Source of the DNA: an uncultured bacterium | GTDB taxonomy: Bacteria > Bacteroidota > Bacteroidia > Bacteroidales > Paludibacteraceae | Reading direction: 5' to 3' | DNA length: 17,420 nt | Assembly: GCA_946183755.1 (NCBI GenBank) | Contig: CAMHCZ010000018.1 | Span: 1-17,420, forward strand | Shown here: positions 1 through 7,149 of the stretch, one piece after another | Layout: every line of letters begins with the position of its first letter | Numbering within the stretch: position 1 is the first letter of the stretch | Translations under genes and position numbers: made by a program | The notes under the pieces: generated by a model | The model's input: the letters and a program-made list of their open reading frames with translations, nothing else | What the model was told of the DNA's origin: nothing | Databases searched by the model: none

Positions 1-2
1 AA

Positions 3-149
3 GTATTTTACCTAAACACAAAAGTTCACTTGAGAGCAAATTGGGACATAGACCAGGAATGGGACGTAGAAGCAATAAAACTCGAAAGACAGAAGCCGGA
101 GATACTCAAAGAGGCGGCTAAGAACAACAGCAAAAAGAAGAAAAAATAA
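3..149 (+). CDS. 3' end of an unidentified protein with a lysine-rich tail (partial)
   Basis: An open frame enters from the left edge and ends at TAA 147-149. The last 48 residues are visible. They begin VFYLNTKVHL, contain the acidic/aromatic stretch NWDIDQEWDVEAIKL, and end in NNSKKKKK. The composition is hydrophilic and charged with no membrane segment, so this looks like a cytosolic or peripheral C-terminus. A lysine-rich end of this kind could contact nucleic acid or phospholipid, but that is only a guess. I do not recognise the family. The next gene follows at once: an ATG at 150 directly abuts this stop, and the preferred start is 27 nt downstream, so the two are probably co-transcribed. 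That the frame is coding rests on its being open to the edge, its sensible codon use and the tight junction. Confidence 0.6.
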   Translation, partial: VFYLNTKVHLRANWDIDQEWDVEAIKLERQKPEILKEAAKNNSKKKKK

Positions 150-176
150 ATGTCAAACCAATTAAAACACGGCATT

Positions 177-1019
177 ATGAAAAGGACATTACTCACGATA
201 TTAGCATCAGCCGCCATAGCGATGACTTCGGTGGCGCAGTCCATCCCTTTGAAGATGAACAATACATCGTTCAAAGCCGGCGAAAAGATTGTTTACGACG
301 CATACTTCAATCTCGGACTGATATGGGCGCACGCAGCAAAAGTGACATTCACAGTGCAAAACACAGTGTTCCAGAACAAGGAGGCATACAAGCTGACAGC
401 CGCAGGAAGCACGCTGAACACCTTCGCGAAGTTCTACACCGTGCACGACACCCTCTACAGCTACGCGCAACGCAGCACTCTGATTCCGCTCTACTACAAG
501 CGAATCGCGCATGAGGACTCATACTGGGCAGAAGACATTTTCATATTCAACAAGAACACAGAAGACGCCACTGGCGTGAAAACCACATGCCTGCGCCGCA
601 AGAAAGCGCCGGACACGAAACAGCTGGAGCTGAAGGGAGTGGTGACAGACCTTGTGACAGCTATCTACCGACTGCGCAACTTCGACTTCGAGCACTCCAA
701 CCCTGGCAAATACATCCCTTTCAACATCGTATATGACGACGACGGAAAGAAATTCGACCTGAATGTGAAATACGTCGGCAAGGAGACCGTAACTCTGAAG
801 AACGGCGACAAGTACAGATGCATAAAGCTGAAGCCTAAGATGATAAAGGGCGGAATCTTCAAGAGCGAAGATGCCGTAACCATCTGGATAACAGACGACA
901 AAAACAGAATTCCTGTGTATATAGAAGCAAAGATAAAGGTCGGAGCGCTCAAAGCTTATCTGCGTTCTTACCAGGGACTCAGCCACGAGCTGACATCATA
1001 CGCAGGCAAGGAAAAATAA
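177..1019 (+). CDS. Exported DUF3108 domain protein
   Basis: The protein has 280 residues from ATG 177. I prefer this start because it gives a textbook signal peptide: MKR, a hydrophobic core LLTILASAAIAM, then a likely signal peptidase I site near SVA|QS. There is no lipobox cysteine. An in-frame ATG at 150, touching the upstream stop, would add nine polar residues (MSNQLKHGI) and remains possible. The mature part opens with FKAGEKIVYDAYFNLGLIWAHA, the characteristic start of DUF3108 (PF11306), followed by beta-rich sequence with motifs such as YYKRIAHEDSYW and IWITDDKNRIPVYIEAKI. DUF3108 proteins are periplasmic or outer-membrane-associated, probably lipocalin-like beta structures, and their function is not established. 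A hairpin terminator lies immediately after the stop codon. The family call is confident; no biochemical role can be given. Confidence 0.85.
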   Translation: MKRTLLTILASAAIAMTSVAQSIPLKMNNTSFKAGEKIVYDAYFNLGLIWAHAAKVTFTVQNTVFQNKEAYKLTAAGSTLNTFAKFYTVHDTLYSYAQRSTLIPLYYKRIAHEDSYWAEDIFIFNKNTEDATGVKTTCLRRKKAPDTKQLELKGVVTDLVTAIYRLRNFDFEHSNPGKYIPFNIVYDDDGKKFDLNVKYVGKETVTLKNGDKYRCIKLKPKMIKGGIFKSEDAVTIWITDDKNRIPVYIEAKIKVGALKAYLRSYQGLSHELTSYAGKEK

Positions 1020-1039
1020 AACGCATTTTATAATCAACG

Positions 1040-1077
1040 ATTCGCCGGAGCAACCCTCTGGCGAATTTCTTGTGTTT
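1040..1077 (+). terminator. Rho-independent terminator after the DUF3108 gene
   Basis: The arms 1040-1050 (ATTCGCCGGAG) and 1056-1066 (CTCTGGCGAAT) pair over 11 bp with one G.U, around the 5-nt loop CAACC. The T-rich run TTTCTTGTGTTT follows at 1066-1077. It sits 20 nt after the DUF3108 stop and ends only 4 nt before the acyltransferase ATG at 1082. It therefore separates the two genes and could also act as an attenuator for the second. Confidence 0.8.
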
Positions 1078-1081
1078 AGAG

Positions 1082-2065
1082 ATGGAAAAAAAGAGAATAG
1101 AGTTCATCGATTTAGCAAAAGGATTCTGCATTCTGCTGGTGGTGTTCAACCACATACACGAAACCGATGTCATGCTGTGCTCGTCAATATTCAGAATGCC
1201 GCTCTATTTCTTTCTTTCCGGGCTTTTCTTCAAGACTTATTCCGGATTCGGAGAGTTTATGCTGAAAAAGACAAACCGTTTGATTATCCCATTCCTCTTC
1301 TTCTTTTGCCTTGGTGCAACACTTTACTTCGTACTATGGAGATGGACTCCGAATCTGCGCGGAGGCATGGAGACCGACAATGTTTATTCAAACATCCCTA
1401 TCTGGTTTCTCCTTGCATTATTCGAGGTGAACATAATATCATTCCTTCTTATAAAACTGGCGCACGGAAAGACTCTACCCTGCATGATACTATTCACGCT
1501 TGCAGGAGCCGCCGGATACTTGATTGAATGTTTCAACTATAACATCTACTTCTTTTTTGACACAGCATTGACCAGCGCGCCGTTCTTTTTTGCCGGATAC
1601 ATCGTACGCCAAAAGACAAATATGCTGCAACCGAACAAATATGACAAATTCTGGCTGCCTGTCACGATAGCATGTTTCGGCGTTGTCGTAGCTACTTATT
1701 TATGCTACAAAGAGAAGATAGACCTGCGGGCAAACATTGTGCATTACAACTTTTTCGCATTCTACTTCGCGGCACTGTGCGGCATCATGGGCGTATTGAC
1801 AATAGCCAAAAGGATAGGACGCCTCCCATTGATTTCATACATCGGCAAGTACAGCATTGTGTTGCTCGGTGTTCATTTTCTGCTGCTTACCGTTTGCGAC
1901 ATGTACTTAACCCCTGTAATAGGGAAGCATAACCTGCTGAGCGACACGACATTCTTTGTAATAATCGTCGCAGCAAGCACACTGACAATACCTGCATTCA
2001 AAAGATTCACGCCAAAGTTCATTGCGCAAGAGGACCTCATAAAGATGCCGCAGAAGAAGAAATAG
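1082..2065 (+). CDS. Integral-membrane acyltransferase, family 3 (OafA/WecH-like)
   Basis: The protein has 327 residues. The start is ATG 1082 (MEKKRIEFIDLAKGF). An upstream TTG at 1070 is open but would place the start inside the terminator T-tract. The N-terminus carries the Acyl_transf_3 (PF01757) signature: a short cytosolic arm IEFIDLAKG, then a helix ending in LVVFNHI, where H24 is the conserved putative catalytic histidine. FRMPLYFFLSGLFFK follows at residues 37-51, then a basic loop KKTNRLIIP. About ten hydrophobic segments run to the C-terminus, as is usual for the family, and the tail is basic (KMPQKKK). Family members move acetyl, succinyl or other acyl groups from a cytosolic donor onto exported glycans or small metabolites at the inner membrane. 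The acceptor cannot be read from sequence. The glycan operon 800 nt downstream makes an O-acetylation role plausible. I see no promoter box in the 62-nt gap, so expression may depend on read-through of the terminator. It converges on comF with a 23-nt gap. Confidence 0.88.
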   Translation: MEKKRIEFIDLAKGFCILLVVFNHIHETDVMLCSSIFRMPLYFFLSGLFFKTYSGFGEFMLKKTNRLIIPFLFFFCLGATLYFVLWRWTPNLRGGMETDNVYSNIPIWFLLALFEVNIISFLLIKLAHGKTLPCMILFTLAGAAGYLIECFNYNIYFFFDTALTSAPFFFAGYIVRQKTNMLQPNKYDKFWLPVTIACFGVVVATYLCYKEKIDLRANIVHYNFFAFYFAALCGIMGVLTIAKRIGRLPLISYIGKYSIVLLGVHFLLLTVCDMYLTPVIGKHNLLSDTTFFVIIVAASTLTIPAFKRFTPKFIAQEDLIKMPQKKK

Positions 2066-2088
2066 CTGACAGTTCTTGCGGACAGCGG

Positions 2089-2793
2089 CTACGTCACACA
2101 CGCCACCGAAGCGACATAAAGCCTGGCTCCTGGCGCTTTTGACAATTCCGCGCAACACGACGCCATGGTAGCCCCTGTCGTTATTATATCGTCAACCACA
2201 AGCACATTCTTGCCGGCTATTCTGTCTGGAAGGTCAAGCGAGAATATTCCGGCCGAGTTCTCCCACCTCTGCTCGCTGTTCATTGTGGTCTGCGACTCGT
2301 TGTATATCTTTCTGACAAGCGCCTCACGCTCTATCTCCCACCCCGTTATCTCCGATATTCCTCTGGCTATCACATCGCACTGGTTATAGCCTCTTTTGCG
2401 CAGTTTTTTCTTATGCAACGGCACTGGCACAATGCAGTCCACATCAGCAAACTTGCCGGATTCGAGCAGCACGCGGCCGAGGTCTCTGCCGAGCATCTCG
2501 CCTATGTCCTCACGTCCATGATACTTGAGCTGATGCACAAGTTTCTGCACGGCTGAGTCTTTCTGGAAATAATATGCGCAGACGGCATGCACAAAATCAA
2601 GGTTGCCCTCCAGGCGGTCCTCAAGCAAGATATGCGCCGACTTCGGAGACAGAGGACGCTGCAGTTCCGCACGGCAGGACATGCACAAACAGCGTTCAGA
2701 AGGCGTGTCCAAGAGGATTTCTCCACAAATCGGACAAGCCCTCGGATAAAACAAATCGATAAATCCGCGCCAGAGCTTAGAAAGAAGTCGCAT
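2089..2793 (-). CDS. comF: ComF family protein (phosphoribosyltransferase-like)
   Basis: The protein has 234 residues from ATG 2793 (MRLLSKLWRG). The frame is open back to a TTG at 2871, but that extension would run through the putative promoter. The N-terminal part has a zinc-finger-like cysteine set, C20-x2-C23 (CPIC) and C37-x2-C40 (CMSC). The body is a type I phosphoribosyltransferase fold, with VDCIVPVPLHKKKLRKRGYN in the middle and the PRPP-binding loop VLVVDDIITTGAT near the C-terminus. That layout is diagnostic of ComF/GntX (COG1040). In naturally competent bacteria ComF is a cytosolic factor needed for handling incoming single-stranded DNA. In many other bacteria, including most Bacteroidota, its role is undemonstrated. 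It is divergent from the glycan operon across a 77-nt gap. A ComEC homologue lies about 10 kb away on the same strand but is not in the same operon. Confidence 0.93.
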   Translation of the reverse strand: MRLLSKLWRGFIDLFYPRACPICGEILLDTPSERCLCMSCRAELQRPLSPKSAHILLEDRLEGNLDFVHAVCAYYFQKDSAVQKLVHQLKYHGREDIGEMLGRDLGRVLLESGKFADVDCIVPVPLHKKKLRKRGYNQCDVIARGISEITGWEIEREALVRKIYNESQTTMNSEQRWENSAGIFSLDLPDRIAGKNVLVVDDIITTGATMASCCAELSKAPGARLYVASVACVT

Positions 2794-2820
2794 ATTGGTC
2801 AATAATATTACCTTAAGAAG

Positions 2821-2828
2821 CAAAAATA
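2821..2828 (-). promoter_or_regulatory. Putative -7 box for comF (Bacteroidota type)
   Basis: Read on the minus strand this is TATTTTTG, a full match to the Bacteroidota -7 consensus TAnnTTTG, 27 nt upstream of the comF ATG at 2793. A TTTG lies at 2854-2851 on the minus strand, 22 nt further upstream. It could be the -33 element, though the spacing is slightly long. Confidence 0.5.
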
Positions 2829-2833
2829 AAACG

Positions 2834-2841
2834 TATTTTTG
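2834..2841 (+). promoter_or_regulatory. Putative -7 box for the glycan operon (Bacteroidota type)
   Basis: TATTTTTG matches TAnnTTTG exactly and lies 29 nt upstream of the ATG at 2871. I see no convincing TTTG -33 element at the usual distance. Together with the comF box (2821-2828) it forms a perfect inverted repeat with 8-bp arms around AAACG. Confidence 0.5.
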
Positions 2842-2870
2842 TAAAAAACACAAATCGGCATAGATTACCA

Positions 2871-3773
2871 ATGCAGATACTGCACCTCAGACATAAGGAA
2901 ATAGACAAGAAGAAATGGGACGAAGCAGTGGCTCGCGGCTGCAACCTACCGTACATGCTCTCCTGGTGGCTTGACACGGTCTGCCCTGGCTGGGAAGCAC
3001 TGATAGCTGGCGACTACGAGCTGCTATTCCCTTTGTCTGTCAGGAGAATCGGGCCACTGAAAATGATTGAGCATCCAGTGCTCACGCAACAGCTCGGACT
3101 GATTGCCGCAGACGGACACACGCCCACAACCGAGGAAGTTGACACGTTCATAAAAAGCATACCATACTGGAGCTACATGCTCTGCCTGAACGAGAATAAC
3201 CGCACAACGCATGCCGACCAAGTCAGGCTTAACCTGAAACTGCCGCTCAACCATTCGTACGAGGAAATCAGCAGCCGTTTCTGCAGCAACACGAGACGGA
3301 ACATCAAGAAAGCCGAAACCTGCGAACTAAACGTAACCGAAGCTAGCGCTGACGAATTCCTGAATTTTTACATAACACACAACTTGCACAACAACGCAAA
3401 GCGCGAGACTTTGGAGAAACTGCTGTCGGCAGCAAAAGGCAACAACGCATGCGAAATCCTCTCAGCCAAGAAGGACGGCGAGACTGTAGCCGCAGTAATG
3501 TTTCTCAAATTCAAGAACAGATTAGTATATTTGCTACCGGCAAGCAGCAAAGAGGGGAAAGACAGCAGGGCGATGTTCTTGATAATAAACAATATCATAA
3601 AGACACGCTGCAACTCCGACACGGAGCTGGACTTCGAAGGCTCAATGGCAGAAAGCGTCGCCAGATTCTACAAAGGGTTCGGCGCCACAGAACATCACTA
3701 CTGCAGGATAAGGCGCATGACGCTGCTACACCACATCAGAAAGATTTTATGCAGAATAAGAGGAAGAAAATAA
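2871..3773 (+). CDS. GNAT / FemAB-like N-acyltransferase (Acetyltransf_6 type)
   Basis: The protein has 300 residues, is cytosolic, and has no signal peptide or membrane helix. Layout suggests the tandem GNAT fold of the FemAB/CelD-like group. The N-terminal half has YMLSWWLDTVCPGWEALI (28-45) and YELLFPLSVRR (49-59). The second half starts with CSNTRRNIKKAE (138-149), a recurrent motif in these proteins. It continues through KDGETVAAVMFLKFKNRLVYLL (201-222) and closes with LDFEGSMAESVARFYKGFGA (253-272), the acceptor/substrate-loop signature of Acetyltransf_6 (PF13480). Relatives attach acyl or aminoacyl groups to amino sugars or peptidoglycan precursors. As first gene of a glycan operon it may N-acylate an amino sugar in the repeat unit; that is inference. 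The start follows the promoter palindrome. Its stop TAA (3771-3773) shares a base with an in-frame ATG of the next gene. Confidence 0.75.
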   Translation: MQILHLRHKEIDKKKWDEAVARGCNLPYMLSWWLDTVCPGWEALIAGDYELLFPLSVRRIGPLKMIEHPVLTQQLGLIAADGHTPTTEEVDTFIKSIPYWSYMLCLNENNRTTHADQVRLNLKLPLNHSYEEISSRFCSNTRRNIKKAETCELNVTEASADEFLNFYITHNLHNNAKRETLEKLLSAAKGNNACEILSAKKDGETVAAVMFLKFKNRLVYLLPASSKEGKDSRAMFLIINNIIKTRCNSDTELDFEGSMAESVARFYKGFGATEHHYCRIRRMTLLHHIRKILCRIRGRK

Positions 3774-4924
3774 TGTTCACGGCTGTGTGGTATCCCAACA
3801 GATACGACAATATGGCTGGCCTATTCACAAGGAAACATGCCGCTGCCATCTCACGCCTAAACGACATTTGCGTAGTATATACCTTGCCGGACGAAAACGT
3901 AAAAATAACATCGCCGCTACGACTTGAGGTGAACAACTACGAAGGTGTAAACGAGTATTCCCTCTATTACCACAGTTCAAGCATACCGGTGCTGAAGAAA
4001 ATCATCAACTTCATATTCTTCTCCGCCGCTGTGATAAAACTGCTGCGAACAGTATTCAAGAACGAGGGCAGACCAGACATAACGCACGTCAATGTGCTGA
4101 CACGCTGGGGAGTCGTCGCTTATTTAGTGAACAAGATTTACGGGATTCCTTACGTCGTGACAGAGCATTGGACACGTTATCTCCCTCAGAAGAACGCTTT
4201 CAAAGGAGCTGCCCGGAAATTCCTGACAAAATTAGTGTGCCGAAATGCCGGCAAAATAATGCCTGTCTCCGAACTGCTCAAAGATGCAATGATGAACAAC
4301 TGCGACCTAAAAGGCGATTACGAGATTGTGGAAAACGTTGTCGACGACTTTTTCTACACGCCTGCAGAACCGGCGAAGAATGACAAGAAAACAATACTCC
4401 ACGTTTCATGCTTCTACGACGAGGCAAAAAACATAAGCGGCATAATCGAGGCAACGGAAGCGCTGAAGAAAAGACGCAACGACTTCAAAGTAGTAATGCT
4501 CGGGACAGGCATAGACTATGAACCGCTATACAACAAAGCGAAGGAGAAAGGGCTGCTGGATGTGATGGAATTCATCGGAGAGCAGACTCCGGAGCAGGTC
4601 AAGGAATGGATGGACAAGAGCGACTTTTTCCTTCTGTTCTCTAATTACGAGACAGCTGGAGTCGTTCTGCAGGAAGCAATAGCATGCGGAAAGCCTTGGG
4701 TATCGAGCAACGTGGGAGTCGCACAGGAAGACACAGAAAACAAGAACGGAATCACAATGAACGCCGGAGATGTAAAGGCGCTCGTCGAGGGAATGGACTG
4801 GATGCTGGACCATCACATGGACTACGACCTAAATGATCTGCGTGAACGTGCGAAAATGTATTCATACGACAACATCTCACAGAAGTTCAACAACATCTAC
4901 AACGAGGTATTAAACACCAAATGA
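3749..4924 (+). CDS. Glycosyltransferase family 4 (GT-B fold)
   Basis: The protein has 391 residues from ATG 3749 (MQNKRKKIM), a 24-nt overlap with the previous gene. A second in-frame ATG at 3773 forms TAATG with the upstream stop, is preceded by a purine-rich AGGAAG, and would give a protein 8 residues shorter; I cannot decide between them. The N-terminal Rossmann domain opens with IMFTAVWYPNRYDNMAGLF, the usual GT4 start with a donor/acceptor loop, and has VVTEHWTRY at 137-144. The C-terminal domain (about 213-385) has ILHVSCFYDEAKNISGII, VVMLGTG, FIGEQTPEQVKEWMDKSDFF, and the nucleotide-sugar EX7E motif E301-TAGVVLQ-E309 followed by ACGKPWVSS. These enzymes retain anomeric configuration and act at the cytosolic membrane face, adding a sugar to a lipid-linked glycan. 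Donor and acceptor are unknown. The stop overlaps the next start as ATGA (4921-4924). Confidence 0.92.
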   Translation: MQNKRKKIMFTAVWYPNRYDNMAGLFTRKHAAAISRLNDICVVYTLPDENVKITSPLRLEVNNYEGVNEYSLYYHSSSIPVLKKIINFIFFSAAVIKLLRTVFKNEGRPDITHVNVLTRWGVVAYLVNKIYGIPYVVTEHWTRYLPQKNAFKGAARKFLTKLVCRNAGKIMPVSELLKDAMMNNCDLKGDYEIVENVVDDFFYTPAEPAKNDKKTILHVSCFYDEAKNISGIIEATEALKKRRNDFKVVMLGTGIDYEPLYNKAKEKGLLDVMEFIGEQTPEQVKEWMDKSDFFLLFSNYETAGVVLQEAIACGKPWVSSNVGVAQEDTENKNGITMNAGDVKALVEGMDWMLDHHMDYDLNDLRERAKMYSYDNISQKFNNIYNEVLNTK

Positions 4925-5874
4925 GCAATTTCAAAGAAGCCATATTAGGAAAACTGCCAATAAACTGGAGAGACAAACTTGCCACCATGAAGCGCTACAG
5001 CATAACTGGGCACTGGGGAGCGAAAGCGCCTATCGTATTCTACCTATGCGACGGCACGACATGGCACGGAGGGCTGTGCGACAGGTTCAAAGGCATCGTG
5101 TCACTATACGCTCTGTGCAAAGCGCGCAAATGGAAATTCCGCATTGACTACACATTCCCATTCAGACTGGAGAAATTCCTCGAACCTAACTCTTATATCT
5201 GGACTGCGGAGAAAGGCGAAAAGTCATATAACACCCTGCATGTGAAAATGATGCGTCTGATAGGCGACAACACAGCCAAAAGACTGAACACCGGAAGACG
5301 CAAGCAGCTGCATATCTACGCCAACAGAGACATAACCGAAGAGATAAACAAGGCGTACAACAAGACTTATCAATGGGGACTGCTGTTCCGCGAACTATTC
5401 AAACCGACCCAAATGCTGCATGACATAATAGAGGAGCATAAGCAGAAAATAGGCGGAGAATACGTGGCGGCTGCATTCAGGATGCAGAACATATTCGGCG
5501 ACTTCAAGGAGTATGACTACAAGCCTCTGGCCAGGGAAGAGCAGGAGAGAATCATAGAGGATTGCATCGAGGCAATAGAAAGCATTATAAAAGAAGAGGA
5601 GAAGCCTGTCGTCGTGACTTCCGACAGCATGACTTTCCTGAAAGAGGCAGCTAAAGTCAAAGGCGTATATCCTATAATGGGCACATCTTCGCATCCCGAC
5701 ACCAAGGGCAACGGCTTGACCGAGAAGGAATACTTGAAATCGTTTGTGGACTTCTATATGCTTGCCGGAGCGGAAAAAATCTTCGCGCCAGCGACCGACG
5801 AGATGTACAAAAGCGGCTTCCCCGAGACTGCGGCTAAACTCTACGACATACCATTCGAAAGGCTGTGGCTATAA
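4921..5874 (+). CDS. Probable glycosyltransferase resembling GT-B fucosyltransferases
   Basis: The protein has 317 residues with no signal peptide or membrane helix, and starts in an ATGA overlap with the previous stop. I do not recognise a standard bacterial family at sight, but several stretches follow the fucosyltransferase/O-FucT GT-B pattern. GGLCDRFKGIVSLYALCKARKW (50-71) resembles the G-x-x-D/N-R-hydrophobic N-terminal loop. YVAAAFRMQNIFGDF (181-195), with R187, resembles the GDP-binding strand with its conserved arginine. PVVVTSDSMTFLKEA (229-243) resembles the S/T-D-x-x-x-hydrophobic strand. GTSSHPDTKGNG then SFVDFYMLAGAEKIFAP (254-290) resembles the terminal 'D-hydrophobic, storage/decoy check' segment. 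The role inferred is transfer of fucose or another sugar to the lipid-linked glycan. The position between a GT4 enzyme and a flippase supports a glycosyltransferase. Alternatives are a different GT-B family or a glycan-binding hydrolase-like protein. Confidence 0.6.
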   Translation: MSNFKEAILGKLPINWRDKLATMKRYSITGHWGAKAPIVFYLCDGTTWHGGLCDRFKGIVSLYALCKARKWKFRIDYTFPFRLEKFLEPNSYIWTAEKGEKSYNTLHVKMMRLIGDNTAKRLNTGRRKQLHIYANRDITEEINKAYNKTYQWGLLFRELFKPTQMLHDIIEEHKQKIGGEYVAAAFRMQNIFGDFKEYDYKPLAREEQERIIEDCIEAIESIIKEEEKPVVVTSDSMTFLKEAAKVKGVYPIMGTSSHPDTKGNGLTEKEYLKSFVDFYMLAGAEKIFAPATDEMYKSGFPETAAKLYDIPFERLWL

Positions 5875-7148
5875 TCGACAACATAAGGAGCATATACCAT
5901 TCGCTGAAGAGCAGAAGCATCCTTCAGAACTACACGTGGATGACCATCCTCAACATTGTCAGCCCGCTCATCGGTGTCATTCTCTATCCGTTCGTCATAC
6001 GCAAGACCGGCTCCGACTCATACGGACTGTTCGTGTTCGCGCAGTCTGTGATACAGTACGCAGTGCAGCTGGTGTCGTTCGGATTCGATGTGCCTGCCGC
6101 CAAAACCATAGCGCAGAACAAGACGGACAAGGCGTTGCAAAGCAAACTCGTCACACACGTGCTCGCCATGAAGACCATGCTGAGCCTCATCGCCGTAGCC
6201 GCATTCCTGCCTTTTGTCTTCACGCTGTCCATCCTCTCCGACAACAAGCCCATCTTCCTGTGGTCCATAACACTCATTGTCGCCGAGCTATTCAACCTGC
6301 AGTTCTTCTTTCAGGGTATAGGCAAGATGAAGGTGATGTCCATTATGTCGCTCGTGTTCCGGATTCTGATGATTCCTGCCGTATTCTTGTTCATAGACGG
6401 GCCGGAGGACAACGTGACCTACATGATAATAACCGGCGTAACGCTTTCTGTAGGACCAATCTGCAACTTTCTGTGGATGATATGGAAGGAGAATGTCTCT
6501 TTTACGCCATTTAGCTTTTCATACGCGAGAAAACTCACCAAGGACGCACTGCCTTTCTTCTGCACATATATCTTTGGATTACTCAAAACAAGCACACTCA
6601 CGGTTCTTATTGGAATATTCCTCGGCATGACCGACGTTGCTGTCTATGACCTTGGAAACAAAATTGTCAACATCTTCCGCAACTTCACACAGAACATAAA
6701 CACTGCCCTTTTCCCGGAAGTTGTCAACAAAGCCAGCCGCAACAACATCAATCGAGTGTTCCGATATGAAACCATAATCTCACTGACAGTGATTATTCTG
6801 ATTGCTGTTGTCGGCTATCCTCTAGTTCTGATTCTCGGAGGACCTTCTATGACAATGGCATATCCAGTGGCGGTAATTCTCAGTTTTACAATTTATTCTT
6901 ATCTTATCGTTGGAGCATACCTCAACTTCATATTCGTGCCGTCGAACAAATACTATTTCGTGACCATAGAGCAGATTATAGCCTGCGTATCGTGCCTGAC
7001 TCTGTTCCTGCTGCTCGCCACATTGTTCAATGCGATTGCGCCCGAATACATCATACTGTCGGTCGCACTGAGCATGGCTGCGTCATCGGCTCTGGAACTT
7101 GTATTCTGCCGATATGCTGACAAGAAAACAATTCAAAAGCCACTCTAA
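5865..7148 (+). CDS. Wzx-type polysaccharide/oligosaccharide flippase (MOP superfamily)
   Basis: The protein has 427 residues and about 12 hydrophobic segments. The start is GTG 5865, overlapping the previous gene by 10 nt. It preserves the N-terminal arm SRSILQNYTWMTILNIVSPLIG that leads into TM1 in this family; the first internal ATG would remove it. Family signatures include YPFVIRKTGSDSYGLFVFAQSVIQY, the amphipathic QFFFQGIGKMKVMS, and NKIVNIFRNFTQNINTALFPEV. Wzx proteins (polysaccharide synthesis, PF01943/PF13440) move undecaprenyl-linked oligosaccharide from the cytosolic to the periplasmic face of the inner membrane. It is the only membrane protein of the operon and implies that the preceding transferases build a lipid-linked glycan. 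The first third is G/C-rich and the stretch from about 6480 to 6960 is much more A/T-rich, suggesting recombination inside the gene. The next start is 1 nt after the stop. Confidence 0.93.
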   Translation: MAIIDNIRSIYHSLKSRSILQNYTWMTILNIVSPLIGVILYPFVIRKTGSDSYGLFVFAQSVIQYAVQLVSFGFDVPAAKTIAQNKTDKALQSKLVTHVLAMKTMLSLIAVAAFLPFVFTLSILSDNKPIFLWSITLIVAELFNLQFFFQGIGKMKVMSIMSLVFRILMIPAVFLFIDGPEDNVTYMIITGVTLSVGPICNFLWMIWKENVSFTPFSFSYARKLTKDALPFFCTYIFGLLKTSTLTVLIGIFLGMTDVAVYDLGNKIVNIFRNFTQNINTALFPEVVNKASRNNINRVFRYETIISLTVIILIAVVGYPLVLILGGPSMTMAYPVAVILSFTIYSYLIVGAYLNFIFVPSNKYYFVTIEQIIACVSCLTLFLLLATLFNAIAPEYIILSVALSMAASSALELVFCRYADKKTIQKPL

Positions 7149-7149
7149 T

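Larger units (their letters stand above)
2821..2841. repeat. 21-bp palindrome in the divergent comF / glycan operon promoter
   Basis: The arms CAAAAATA (2821-2828) and TATTTTTG (2834-2841) are perfect reverse complements separated by AAACG. Each arm is also the -7 box of one divergent gene. The element may simply be two back-to-back promoters, or it may also be an operator letting one regulator control both directions. Confidence 0.55.

Noticed and set aside
2794..2871. A 26-residue N-terminal extension of ComF from TTG 2871
   Set aside because: It would begin at a rare start codon and translate through the putative promoter. ComF proteins normally begin close to the zinc-finger cysteines, as ATG 2793 gives.
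3449..3748. A 100-codon upstream extension of the GT4 frame
   Set aside because: It overlaps the FemAB-like gene out of frame and gives Arg/Gln-rich sequence unlike any GT4 N-terminus. The fold begins at IMFTAVWYP, so ATG 3749 or 3773 is right.
5744..6514. A 256-codon open frame in another plus-strand frame
   Set aside because: It straddles the end of the fucosyltransferase-like gene and the flippase N-terminal half. The translation is Arg/His-rich without motifs, and both overlapping genes are well supported.
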